From Oscillospiraceae bacterium (GTDB lineage Bacteria; Bacillota; Clostridia; Oscillospirales; Oscillospiraceae), in NCBI GenBank assembly GCA_028708585.1, contig JAQVYO010000041.1, positions 1-11,380 on the forward strand: 11,380 nucleotides of DNA, written 5' to 3'. The notes under the pieces were generated by a model. The model made no database searches and was not told where the DNA came from. It worked only from the letters and a program-made list of their open reading frames with translations. This document shows, piece by piece, positions 1 through 6,099 of the stretch; position 1 is the stretch's first letter, and every line of letters begins with the position of its first letter. The position numbers were made by a program, and so were the translations under genes.

Positions 1-33
1 CATAAATATCTGGATTTGATCGACTTATCCTAA
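1..33 (+). CDS. C-terminal end of an upstream gene, probably type IIA topoisomerase B subunit (ParE/GyrB-like), partial
   Basis: Frame 1 is open from the window edge and reads HKYLDLIDLS, then TAA at 31-33. Only ten codons are visible. The assignment is inference: B subunits of type IIA topoisomerases often end in a short acidic/hydrophobic tail of this kind, and in Firmicutes the B-subunit gene normally lies directly upstream of the A-subunit gene, which here starts at 162. The 128-bp gap carries no convincing terminator, so co-transcription is likely. Any other upstream protein cannot be excluded. Confidence 0.5.
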   Translation, partial: HKYLDLIDLS

Positions 34-114
34 GGCCCCCGGAAGCGGGCCTTTCCCCGCGTGGAGCGCTTCGGGGCGGGCCGGGCGATTTTTCCCTCTG
101 CTTCGCATGAGGGA
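34..114 (+). other. Cluster of small GC-rich inverted repeats between the upstream gene and the topoisomerase A gene
   Basis: Several short stems can be drawn. GGCCC (34-38) can pair with GGGCC (47-51). GCGGG (45-49) can pair with CCCGC (56-60). CCCCG (55-59) can pair with CGGGG (72-76). TCCCTC (93-98) can pair with GAGGGA (109-114), extended inward by TGC/GCA around a 3-nt loop. The first three overlap and exclude each other. None is followed by a good U-tract, so this is not a clear terminator. It may be an mRNA stability or processing region, or simple GC-rich background. Confidence 0.3.
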
Positions 115-161
115 CGCCGCAAAAGCCGCAGGAAAGGAATTTAACGCAAAGGGACGGGTAT

Positions 162-2396
162 ATGGCAAAGAAAAAAAAGACGGAAAAAAAGCAGGATACC
201 GTTGTGGAAGGCCTTCGCGCGCAGGTGACAGAGCAGCCCATTGTGGACACTTTGGAAGTCAACTACATGCCCTACGCCATGAGCGTCATCGTCTCCCGCG
301 CCATTCCGGAGATCGACGGTTTCAAGCCTTCCCACCGGAAGCTGCTGTTTACCATGTACAAAATGGGCCTTTTAAGCGGCAAGCGCACCAAATCCGCCAA
401 CGTTGTGGGGCAGACCATGTGGCTGAACCCCCACGGGGACGCGGCTATTTATGAAACCATGGTGCGGCTTTCCCGGGGATATGAGGCCCTGCTGCATCCT
501 TTTGTGGATTCCAAGGGAAATTTCGGCAAAATCTATTCTCGGGACATGGCCTACGCCGCCTCCCGGTACACCGAAGTGAAGCTGGACCCCATCTGCCAGG
601 AGCTGTTCCGGGACATCGGTGCGGACACGGTGGATTTTATTCCCAACTACGACAACACCATGATGGAACCGGCCCTGCTGCCCACCACCTTTCCCAACAT
701 TCTGGTCTCCGCCAATCAGGGAATCGCGGTGGGCATGGCCAGCATGATCTGCGGCTTCCATCTGGGCGAAGTATGCGACACCGCCATCGCCCTGATGAAA
801 AACCCGCGGCATAACCTTCTTTCCACTTTGAAGGCGCCGGATTTTCCCACCGGCGGCGCCCTTTTATATGACGAAAAAGCCATGGCGGAGATTTACCGCA
901 CCGGGCGAGGCTCCTTTCAGGTCCAGGCCCGCTGGCGCTACATCAAAGAAGAAAATTTAATTGAAATTTACGAAATTCCCTATACCACCACCGCGGAAGC
1001 CATTTTGGACAAGGTCACCGATTTAATCCGCACTGGAAAGCTGAAGGAGATTTCCGACATGCGGGACGAGACCGGTTTGGGCGGCCTCAAGCTCACCATT
1101 GACCTCAAGCGGGGAACCGACCCCGACCGGCTGATGGCAAGGCTCTTCCGGCAGACCCCGTTAATGGACTCCTTTTCCTGCAATTTCAACATTTTGGTGG
1201 GGGGCACGCCCCGCCTTATGGGAGTCCGTGAAATTTTAGAAGAGTGGACCGCCTGGCGGTCCCAGTGCGTGAAACGCCGGGTCTATTTTGTTTTGGGCCA
1301 GAAAACAGACCGGCTCCATCTGCTGTACGGCCTGCGCACCATTCTTTTGGACATGGACAAGGCCATCCGGATCATCCGGGAGACGGAGCGGGAAGAAGAA
1401 GTGGTTCCCAATTTGATGACCGGTTTCGGCATTGACCAGGCCCAGGCGGACTATGTGGCGGAAATCCGCCTCAGACATTTAAACCGCGCCTATATTTTAA
1501 ACCGGCTGGAGGAAGTCGCCTCCCTGGAGGCGGAGGTTGCCGACTTAAGCGATATTCTGGATAACCCCGGCCGCATCTCCAAGATCATCATTTCCGAGCT
1601 GGAGCAGGTGAAAAAACAATATCAGATCCCCCGAAAAACGCTGATTTTATACGAAACAGACCTGCCGAACCTGTCGGAAGAAGAAGAGACACCGGACTAT
1701 CCGGTGCACCTGTTCTTATCCCGGGAGGGATATTTCAAAAAAATCACCCCTCTTTCCCTGCGCATGAGCGGCGACCAGAAATATAAGCCCGGGGACGGCC
1801 CGCTGTTCACCTGCGAAGCGGGCAACCGGGACGAATGCCTGTTTTTCACCAACCGCCAGCAGGTATACAAAACCCGCCTTTCCGAATTTGATGATTTGAA
1901 AGCCTCGGTTTTGGGGGAGTATCTGCCCGCCAAACTGGGCATGGACGAAGGGGAAACCGTTTGCTTTGTCTGCGTGCCCGGGGATTACGGCGGTTCTCTT
2001 TTGTTTTTCTTTGCAAACGGCAAGGCGGCCCGCGTGGAGCTGTCCTGTTATCAGACGGTGACCCGCCGCCGGAAATTAACCGGCGCATATTCCGGCAAAA
2101 GCCCGCTCGTTTTCGCTTTCCATCTGAAAGAAGAGCGGGAGTTTGCCCTTTGCTCCACCGGCGGGCGGGCGCTTTTATTTTTCTCCTCCGCCTTGCCGCC
2201 CAAAACCACCCGCAGCGTTCAGGGCGTCCAGGTGATGGCTTTAAAGGCCAGGCACACCGTCAAATGGGCGCTGCCCGCGGAGCAGACCGCCATTGTCCAC
2301 CACGCCCGCTATCGGGCCAAATCCATTCCCGCCCCGGGCGCCATTTTAAAGCCGGAGGACAACGGGGAGCGCCAACTGGATCTCTTGGAGCGGTAA
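162..2396 (+). CDS. parC: Type IIA DNA topoisomerase A subunit (topoisomerase IV ParC-like / GyrA family)
   Basis: 744-residue DNA-cleaving and rejoining subunit, which with a ParE/GyrB-type ATPase subunit would pass one duplex through another to decatenate or relax the chromosome. The winged-helix cleavage domain is clear: GFKPSHRKLL near residue 53, the HGD motif at 91-93 and the active-site Arg135-Tyr136 in AASRYTEVK. NILVSANQGIAVGMAS around 179-194 contains the conserved Ile used for DNA bending. A tower region is followed by a coiled-coil gate at about 370-490. The last ~240 residues fit a beta-pinwheel C-terminal domain, but I see no GyrA box (QRRGGKG), which favours ParC-like over gyrase activity. 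At the quinolone-contact positions, Ala94 replaces the usual Ser and Glu98 is present. The ATG at 162 has GGGA at 151-154 seven bases upstream. Only the gyrA-versus-parC name is uncertain. Confidence 0.9.
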   Translation: MAKKKKTEKKQDTVVEGLRAQVTEQPIVDTLEVNYMPYAMSVIVSRAIPEIDGFKPSHRKLLFTMYKMGLLSGKRTKSANVVGQTMWLNPHGDAAIYETMVRLSRGYEALLHPFVDSKGNFGKIYSRDMAYAASRYTEVKLDPICQELFRDIGADTVDFIPNYDNTMMEPALLPTTFPNILVSANQGIAVGMASMICGFHLGEVCDTAIALMKNPRHNLLSTLKAPDFPTGGALLYDEKAMAEIYRTGRGSFQVQARWRYIKEENLIEIYEIPYTTTAEAILDKVTDLIRTGKLKEISDMRDETGLGGLKLTIDLKRGTDPDRLMARLFRQTPLMDSFSCNFNILVGGTPRLMGVREILEEWTAWRSQCVKRRVYFVLGQKTDRLHLLYGLRTILLDMDKAIRIIRETEREEEVVPNLMTGFGIDQAQADYVAEIRLRHLNRAYILNRLEEVASLEAEVADLSDILDNPGRISKIIISELEQVKKQYQIPRKTLILYETDLPNLSEEEETPDYPVHLFLSREGYFKKITPLSLRMSGDQKYKPGDGPLFTCEAGNRDECLFFTNRQQVYKTRLSEFDDLKASVLGEYLPAKLGMDEGETVCFVCVPGDYGGSLLFFFANGKAARVELSCYQTVTRRRKLTGAYSGKSPLVFAFHLKEEREFALCSTGGRALLFFSSALPPKTTRSVQGVQVMALKARHTVKWALPAEQTAIVHHARYRAKSIPAPGAILKPEDNGERQLDLLER

Positions 2397-2419
2397 ACCG
2401 TTTTTGCAGGGAGGCTCTT

Positions 2420-3298
2420 ATGAAAAAACCGAACCATCCTATTTTGCTGGAACTGTATCATTTTATCATCATCGCCATCTCCGCTTTTCTCTATTCTCTG
2501 TCCGTCCGGTGGTTTTTCATGACCGACAACATCGCTTTCGGCGGAGTCACCGGCGTTTCCATCCTCATTCACACGCTGTTCGGCCTTCCTTCGGTGGGAA
2601 CTCTGATCGCCCTTTTAAACATTCCCCTTTTCCTTTTGGGCTGGCGGTTTGTGGGGCGGCCCTTTCTGATCCGATCCCTTTACGCCATGTTTCTCACCTC
2701 TTTTTTCATCGACGCCATCGGCGCCTCCCGCTCTTTCCCCAAAATGGACCCTCTGCTCTCCTGCATTTACGGCGGACTTCTTCTGGGCCTTTCCCTGGGC
2801 CTTATCTTCCGCCAGGGAGCCAGCACCGGCGGCACCGACGTGGCCGCCCGGCTTTTAAAGCTGAAATTTTCCTTTCTGCCCATGGGGCAGCTGATGCTGG
2901 TCCTGGACCTTGTGGTGATTTCCGCCTCCGCCTTGGTGTTTCACACCCTCAACAGCGCCCTGTACGGCATTTTGGCCCTTTACATCAGCTCCATTGTGAT
3001 GGACGGCGTGCTGTACGGCATGAACAAGGCGCGGCTCGCCTATATCATCAGCAATGAGCCGGAAAAAATCACTGGCGCCATTACCAAAGACCTGTCACGG
3101 GGAGTGACGCTGCTTCAGGGGAAGGGGGCCTTCTCCGGCGCGGACAAACAGGTATTGCTGTGCGCCTTTAAACGGCATCAGATTATGACCTTAAAGCAGA
3201 CCGTCAAGGAAATCGACCCCGACGCGTTTCTAATCGTCACCGAAGCCTATGAAGTGCTGGGCCAGGGTTTCCAGGCCTATTCCAAAAATGACCTTTAG
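2420..3298 (+). CDS. YitT family membrane protein (DUF161 membrane domain plus DUF2179 C-terminal domain)
   Basis: 292-residue integral membrane protein of the YitT family, whose transport or signalling substrate is not established. Hydrophobic segments at about 12-30, 58-75, 83-100, 112-131, 156-174 and 180-194 suggest five or six membrane spans. The family signature GASTGGTD lies at 133-140. A soluble C-terminal domain from about 225 to 285 carries RGVTLLQGKGAFSG and DPDAFLIVTEAYEVLGQGF, typical of DUF2179. The ATG at 2420 is chosen because AGGGAGG (2408-2414) lies five bases upstream. The same frame stays open back to 1961, but that would overlap the topoisomerase gene. The start is 23 bp after the topoisomerase stop, so the two are probably co-transcribed. 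The neighbour does not suggest a shared function. Confidence 0.9.
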   Translation: MKKPNHPILLELYHFIIIAISAFLYSLSVRWFFMTDNIAFGGVTGVSILIHTLFGLPSVGTLIALLNIPLFLLGWRFVGRPFLIRSLYAMFLTSFFIDAIGASRSFPKMDPLLSCIYGGLLLGLSLGLIFRQGASTGGTDVAARLLKLKFSFLPMGQLMLVLDLVVISASALVFHTLNSALYGILALYISSIVMDGVLYGMNKARLAYIISNEPEKITGAITKDLSRGVTLLQGKGAFSGADKQVLLCAFKRHQIMTLKQTVKEIDPDAFLIVTEAYEVLGQGFQAYSKNDL

Positions 3299-3343
3299 GG
3301 GCGTTTTGCCTTTTCTAAGGGGGATATTTCTTCCCTTTCCATA

Positions 3344-3370
3344 CGAAAGGCCGGACACGCCCGGCTTTCG
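3344..3370 (+). repeat. Inverted repeat downstream of the YitT gene
   Basis: CGAAAG-G-CCGG (3344-3354) can pair with CCGGCTTTCG (3361-3370), giving a ten-pair stem with one bulged G and a six-base loop. It starts 46 bases after the YitT stop codon. No U-tract follows on the + strand, so it is not a standard intrinsic terminator. It may protect the 3' end of the mRNA. A second, weaker stem at 3318-3338 (AGGGGGA/TCCCTTT, with G-U pairs) lies just before it. Confidence 0.45.
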
Positions 3371-3422
3371 GCGGATTGTCAAAAAAGGCCAACGGCATTT
3401 GTGATTGAAAGGACAACGCACA

Positions 3423-3454
3423 GGCGGCGGAAGCCCGCGCGGGTTTCCGCCGCC
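3423..3454 (+). terminator. Long perfect GC hairpin between YitT and LUD genes, possible terminator
   Basis: GGCGGCGGAA (3423-3432) is the exact reverse complement of TTCCGCCGCC (3445-3454). Inside, GCCC and GGGT add four more pairs (one G-U) around a GCGC tetraloop, so the stem is about 14 bp. The bases after it (TAAGCTTATTTCG) are only moderately T-rich, so efficient intrinsic termination is uncertain. It ends 22 bases before the LUD ribosome binding site. It could separate the topoisomerase-YitT transcript from the LUD gene or act as a 5' hairpin of the LUD mRNA. Confidence 0.5.
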
Positions 3455-3491
3455 TAAGCTTATTTCGTTATGATTCAGGAGGGACCCAAAG

Positions 3492-4079
3492 ATGAATTTA
3501 AGCGCGCTGCGCAGCAATCTGGAGGAACGGGGATATAAAACTTCGTTCTTTGAAACGGCACAGGAGGCCTCCCGCTATTTAAACCAGGAGATTGACGGCG
3601 TTTCAGTGGGCATCGGCGGCTCGGTCACTGTGCAGGAAATGCATCTGTCCGAATCCCTTTCCGGCCACAATCAGGTGCTCTGGCACTGGGACCAGGCTTC
3701 CCTTTCCGCCGTCGCCAAAACCGACGTGTACATATCCTCGGTTAATGGCCTTGCGGAAACCGGCGAAATGATCAACATCGACGGCAGCGGCAACCGGATT
3801 TCCTCCACTTTGTTCGGCCACAAAAAGGTTTATTTTCTGGTTGGCATGAACAAGATCGCGCCGGATTATGAAAAAGCCCTGCACCGGGCCAGGAACGTGG
3901 CGGCCCCCTTAAACGCCAAGCGCCTGAGGAGAAACACTCCCTGCGCCGAAAAAGGCGACCGGTGCTATGACTGCAAAAGCCCCCAGCGCATCTGCAAGGC
4001 CCTTTCGGTCTTTTGGGAAAAGCCGGACCTTGCCGGCGAGGCGGAAGTGGTTCTTATCAACCAGAAACTGGGGTTTTAG
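3492..4079 (+). CDS. Stand-alone LUD-domain protein (LutC/YkgG-like, DUF162) with C-terminal cysteine cluster
   Basis: 195-residue cytoplasmic protein of the LUD family. Family motifs are VGIGGSVTVQEM (39-50), SSVNGLAETGEMINIDGSGNRIS (82-104, described by its ends), LVGMNKI near 116-122 and RNVAAPLNAKRL (134-145). Family members LutB/LutC take part in L-lactate oxidation, but I see no lutA or lutB next to it. Stand-alone clostridial members have no firmly known role, so lactate use is not claimed. Cys151, Cys158, Cys161 and Cys168 form C-x6-C-x2-C-x6-C near the C-terminus, a possible metal or Fe-S site. The ATG at 3492 follows AGGAGGG (3477-3483) by eight bases. The next gene starts 46 bp after the stop codon, so the two may be co-transcribed. 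Confidence 0.88.
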   Translation: MNLSALRSNLEERGYKTSFFETAQEASRYLNQEIDGVSVGIGGSVTVQEMHLSESLSGHNQVLWHWDQASLSAVAKTDVYISSVNGLAETGEMINIDGSGNRISSTLFGHKKVYFLVGMNKIAPDYEKALHRARNVAAPLNAKRLRRNTPCAEKGDRCYDCKSPQRICKALSVFWEKPDLAGEAEVVLINQKLGF

Positions 4080-4125
4080 CCCAGCCGTTTTTGCACCCAA
4101 TCTGTCGACAAAGGGGGTCTCAAAG

Positions 4126-5220
4126 GTGAAACGCCGACGCATGTTCCCGTTGTTTTTGTGTTTTGCGCTGCTTTTGCCCCTTGCGGGCTGCTCCACGCTG
4201 CTGGAGCGGGAATACCGGGTGGAAACCGTCCACAGCGAGCAAAATCCCGCCGGAAACGACTCCATTTTGCGGGCGGACAGCTATGAAAGCATGGTTTTCG
4301 CCATCCGCCAGCTGGTGGGAGACGGCGCGGAGCACGGTGTCATCCGCCTGTATAACTATACCGGGAACGTGGGAACGGACCTTGCCGCCGCCTGCCTGGA
4401 GGTAAAACAGAAAGACCCCCTGGGCGCTTATGCCGTGGATTACATGACCCACACCTTCACCCGGATTGTGTCCTATTTTGAACTGGACGTCACCATCGTA
4501 TACCGGCGCACGCCGGAGCAGATCCGCAGCATCGTTTCCGCCACCGGCAGCCGCGCTGTGGAAGAGGTGCTGCAAACCGCCCTGTCCCAATTTTCCCCCT
4601 CCGCCACCCTGCGTCTCAGCTATTTTAAAGAAGACGAAGATCTCCGGGGCCTTTTGGAAGACGCCTACTTTGCCTCGCCGGACGCGGCCTTCGGAATGCC
4701 CGGCTGCTCCATCGCCCTATATCCCGATTCCGGCAGCGAGCGGATTGTGGAGCTGAATCTGACCTATCCGGACGGCCGGCAGACGCTTCTGGATCAAAAG
4801 ACGCGGCTAAACGCGTCTGCAAACCGGCTGAAAGCGGAAAGCACGGCGGATACCCCCAAAAAGACTGCCGCCGCCATCTACAGCCTTCTGGCCCGCCAGA
4901 TTTCTTACGCCGGGGAGCGTCAGGGGAAGGATACCGCCTTTGACGGCATTCTGAACCGGAAGGCGGGCAGCTGCGGAATCGCCCTCTCCTACAAGCTGCT
5001 CTGCGACAAAGCGGGCCTTCCCTGCACCGTGGTGCGCGGCGCCCGGAACGGCAGGCCCTGGTACTGGAACATCGTTCGCGCGGACGGGGTTTCCGGCCAT
5101 GTGGATTTGGCCGCGGGGATTTCCTCCGGCGCTCCCCGTTTTCGCCTATCCCCCGACCGGGACATGGAAGGCGCATACTCTTGGGCCCGGCAAAACTATC
5201 CCGTCTGCAAGGCGGTTTAG
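4126..5220 (+). CDS. Lipoprotein with degenerate transglutaminase-like C-terminal domain
   Basis: 364-residue predicted lipoprotein. The start is taken as GTG at 4126 because AAGGGGG (4111-4117) lies eight bases upstream. The in-frame ATG at 4141 is too far from it. The N-terminus is a short basic segment (VKRRR), a hydrophobic core and a lipobox LAGC with Cys22, so the mature protein should be lipid-anchored on the outer face of the membrane. Residues ~30-240 match no family I recognise. Residues ~245-360 resemble transglutaminase-like cysteine protease folds: GSCGIALSYKLLCDKAG (281-297, candidate nucleophile Cys283), WYWNIV (312-317) and GHVDLAAG (324-331, Asp327). Relatives normally have His two residues before the Trp-Asn pair (H-A/Y-W-N). 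Here that place is Trp312, so catalysis is doubtful. It may bind rather than cut its substrate. The LUD gene upstream gives no functional hint. Confidence 0.8.
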   Translation: MKRRRMFPLFLCFALLLPLAGCSTLLEREYRVETVHSEQNPAGNDSILRADSYESMVFAIRQLVGDGAEHGVIRLYNYTGNVGTDLAAACLEVKQKDPLGAYAVDYMTHTFTRIVSYFELDVTIVYRRTPEQIRSIVSATGSRAVEEVLQTALSQFSPSATLRLSYFKEDEDLRGLLEDAYFASPDAAFGMPGCSIALYPDSGSERIVELNLTYPDGRQTLLDQKTRLNASANRLKAESTADTPKKTAAAIYSLLARQISYAGERQGKDTAFDGILNRKAGSCGIALSYKLLCDKAGLPCTVVRGARNGRPWYWNIVRADGVSGHVDLAAGISSGAPRFRLSPDRDMEGAYSWARQNYPVCKAV

Positions 5221-5258
5221 GGGGCGCCGCACCGGTCCGCTTGCCTCCGCCCTTTCCA

Positions 5259-5309
5259 CCGCTTTTTTTGGAAAAAACCGCGCCGGACGATCCTTTTTTT
5301 TAAAAGCGG
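5259..5309 (+). terminator. Weak terminator-like region after the lipoprotein gene
   Basis: CCGCTTTT (5259-5266) is the exact reverse complement of AAAAGCGG (5302-5309), and a T7 (5263-5269) / A6 (5272-5277) pair lies inside it. A run of eight T lies at 5294-5301. No compact GC stem directly precedes that T-run, so this is not a textbook rho-independent terminator. Its position between the lipoprotein stop (5220) and the S10 promoter (5382) makes termination here plausible. Confidence 0.35.
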
Positions 5310-5330
5310 CGAAAAACCATACGGAAGACT

Positions 5331-5370
5331 TTAAAAATTGAAATTTCAACGCATAAAATTCCTTTTTTTC
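5331..5370 (+). promoter_or_regulatory. AT-rich segment upstream of the S10 promoter with a 12-bp palindrome (possible UP element or operator)
   Basis: The segment is rich in A and T compared with its surroundings and precedes the -35 box by about 10 to 50 bases, partly where alpha-subunit UP elements act. It contains TTGAAATTTCAA (5338-5349), a perfect 12-bp palindrome. Strong ribosomal promoters often have A/T tracts here. An operator role for the palindrome is only a possibility. Confidence 0.4.
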
Positions 5371-5381
5371 GCTCTCCCCCC

Positions 5382-5410
5382 TTGACATTTGGAGCCGGTT
5401 GTTATATGAT
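5382..5410 (+). promoter_or_regulatory. Strong sigma-A promoter of the S10 operon
   Basis: The -35 box TTGACA (5382-5387) matches the consensus exactly. The -10 box TATGAT (5405-5410) matches five of six bases. The spacer is exactly 17 bp. Transcription should start near 5417. It is the best promoter match I found in the window and lies about 285 bases before rpsJ, as expected for a highly expressed ribosomal operon with a long leader. Confidence 0.85.
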
Positions 5411-5416
5411 CTTTTG

Positions 5417-5696
5417 GCGTTCGCCAAGGAACGCGGGAGTTTTGAGGATTCCAAATTTTGCGATGATGCGGGAGATTGCGGGCCATGCCCGGTAACTTTC
5501 GCGGAGTATGTCCGAAAATCGGGCGGCTGAGGGAAACTGTATGCGGCGTAGATCGCTGCGCATGGAAGACCGGCCAGAGACTTTTTCGCGCCGGTCTTAT
5601 TTCTAGGGCAGAATGATACGCACGGCATAGCGTACAGATAATTTTCTCGCCGTACGAACTTGACTTTGAGGTTCTGATTAAGGAGGAACACATCGT
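5417..5696 (+). promoter_or_regulatory. Structured 5' leader of the S10 operon, candidate cis-regulatory RNA
   Basis: About 280 nt lie between the predicted transcription start and rpsJ. The stems visible by eye are as follows. TTGGCG/CGCCAA (5414-5427, two-base turn) lies at the expected start site. CGCGGGAGTT (5432-5441) pairs with AACTTTCGCG (5494-5503; two G-U pairs) and encloses CGGGC/GCCCG (5479-5491). GTCCGA/TCGGGC spans 5510-5524. ATGCG-GCG/CGC-CGCAT spans 5541-5563 with a two-base bulge. AAGACCGGC/GCCGGTCTT spans 5566-5598. TACGC/GCGTA (5617-5634) competes with CGTAC/GTACG (5631-5656). The order of stems ending in mutually exclusive ones before the AGGAGG at 5681 suggests control of transcription or translation. 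Known S10-operon autoregulation in E. coli acts through L4. Whether this leader binds L4 or another ligand is not shown. Confidence 0.55.
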
Positions 5697-6011
5697 ATGG
5701 CAGCACAAAAAGAAATGATCCGTATCCGGCTGAAGGCCTATGACCATCAGCTCATCGACGCCAGCGCGGAAAAGATTGTGGAAACCGCAAAGCGCAACGG
5801 CGCATCCGTTTCCGGCCCCATTCCTTTGCCCACCAAAAAGGAGATCGTCACCATTTTGCGCGCGGTGCACAAGTATAAGGACAGCCGGGAGCAGTTCGAG
5901 CGCCGCACCCATAAGCGGCTGATCGACATTTTAAAGCCCTCCCCCAAAACGGTGGAGGCGCTGATGCATCTGGATCTGCCCGCCGGCGTGGAAATTTCCA
6001 TCAAGCTGTAA
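5697..6011 (+). CDS. rpsJ: 30S ribosomal protein S10 (uS10)
   Basis: 104 residues, the usual length. It is a 30S head protein of the tertiary-binding class that also works as NusE in transcription antitermination. Recognisable stretches are MIRIRLKAYDHQLID near the N-terminus, SGPIPLPTKKE in the middle and FERRTHKRLIDI followed by LPAGVEISIKL at the end. The ATG at 5697 follows AGGAGG (5681-5686) by ten bases. It is the first gene of the S10 operon. Its upstream neighbour is the lipoprotein gene and not tuf/fusA, so the str operon is not directly attached here. Confidence 0.98.
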   Translation: MAAQKEMIRIRLKAYDHQLIDASAEKIVETAKRNGASVSGPIPLPTKKEIVTILRAVHKYKDSREQFERRTHKRLIDILKPSPKTVEALMHLDLPAGVEISIKL

Positions 6012-6026
6012 CCCGTTTACACCCTA

Positions 6027-6070
6027 GCCCGCCGGATGGCGGGCGGGTCAAGTTGGCGGAAAACCGCCAA
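6027..6070 (+). other. Two tandem perfect hairpins in the rpsJ-rplC intergenic region
   Basis: GCCCGCC (6027-6033) pairs perfectly with GGCGGGC (6038-6044) around GGAT. Eight bases later TTGGCGG (6053-6059) pairs perfectly with CCGCCAA (6064-6070) around AAAA. No U-tract follows, so full termination is unlikely. The second stem ends 15 bases before the rplC ribosome binding site. Roles could include mRNA processing, transcript stabilisation, partial attenuation or protein binding. The 88-bp gap is the widest inside the operon in this window. Confidence 0.6.
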
Positions 6071-6099
6071 CCAATAACCTGAAATGAGGAGGACATTGC

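Noticed and set aside
1961..2419. N-terminal extension of the YitT protein by up to 153 residues
   Set aside because: It overlaps the topoisomerase gene in another frame, is not membrane-like, and the start at 2420 has a good ribosome binding site.
3967..4125. N-terminal extension of the lipoprotein
   Set aside because: It overlaps the LUD gene and would bury the signal peptide. The GTG at 4126 has a ribosome binding site and gives a proper lipoprotein signal.
5407..5496. 29-codon open frame (MIFWRSPRNAG...) in the S10 leader
   Set aside because: Its ATG lies within the -10 region, upstream of the expected transcript start. The internal ATGs at 5463/5466 have no well-spaced ribosome binding site.
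5146..5912. Minus-strand open frames across the S10 promoter and leader
   Set aside because: They oppose the strong promoter and rpsJ, show no recognisable protein family and have no convincing start signals.
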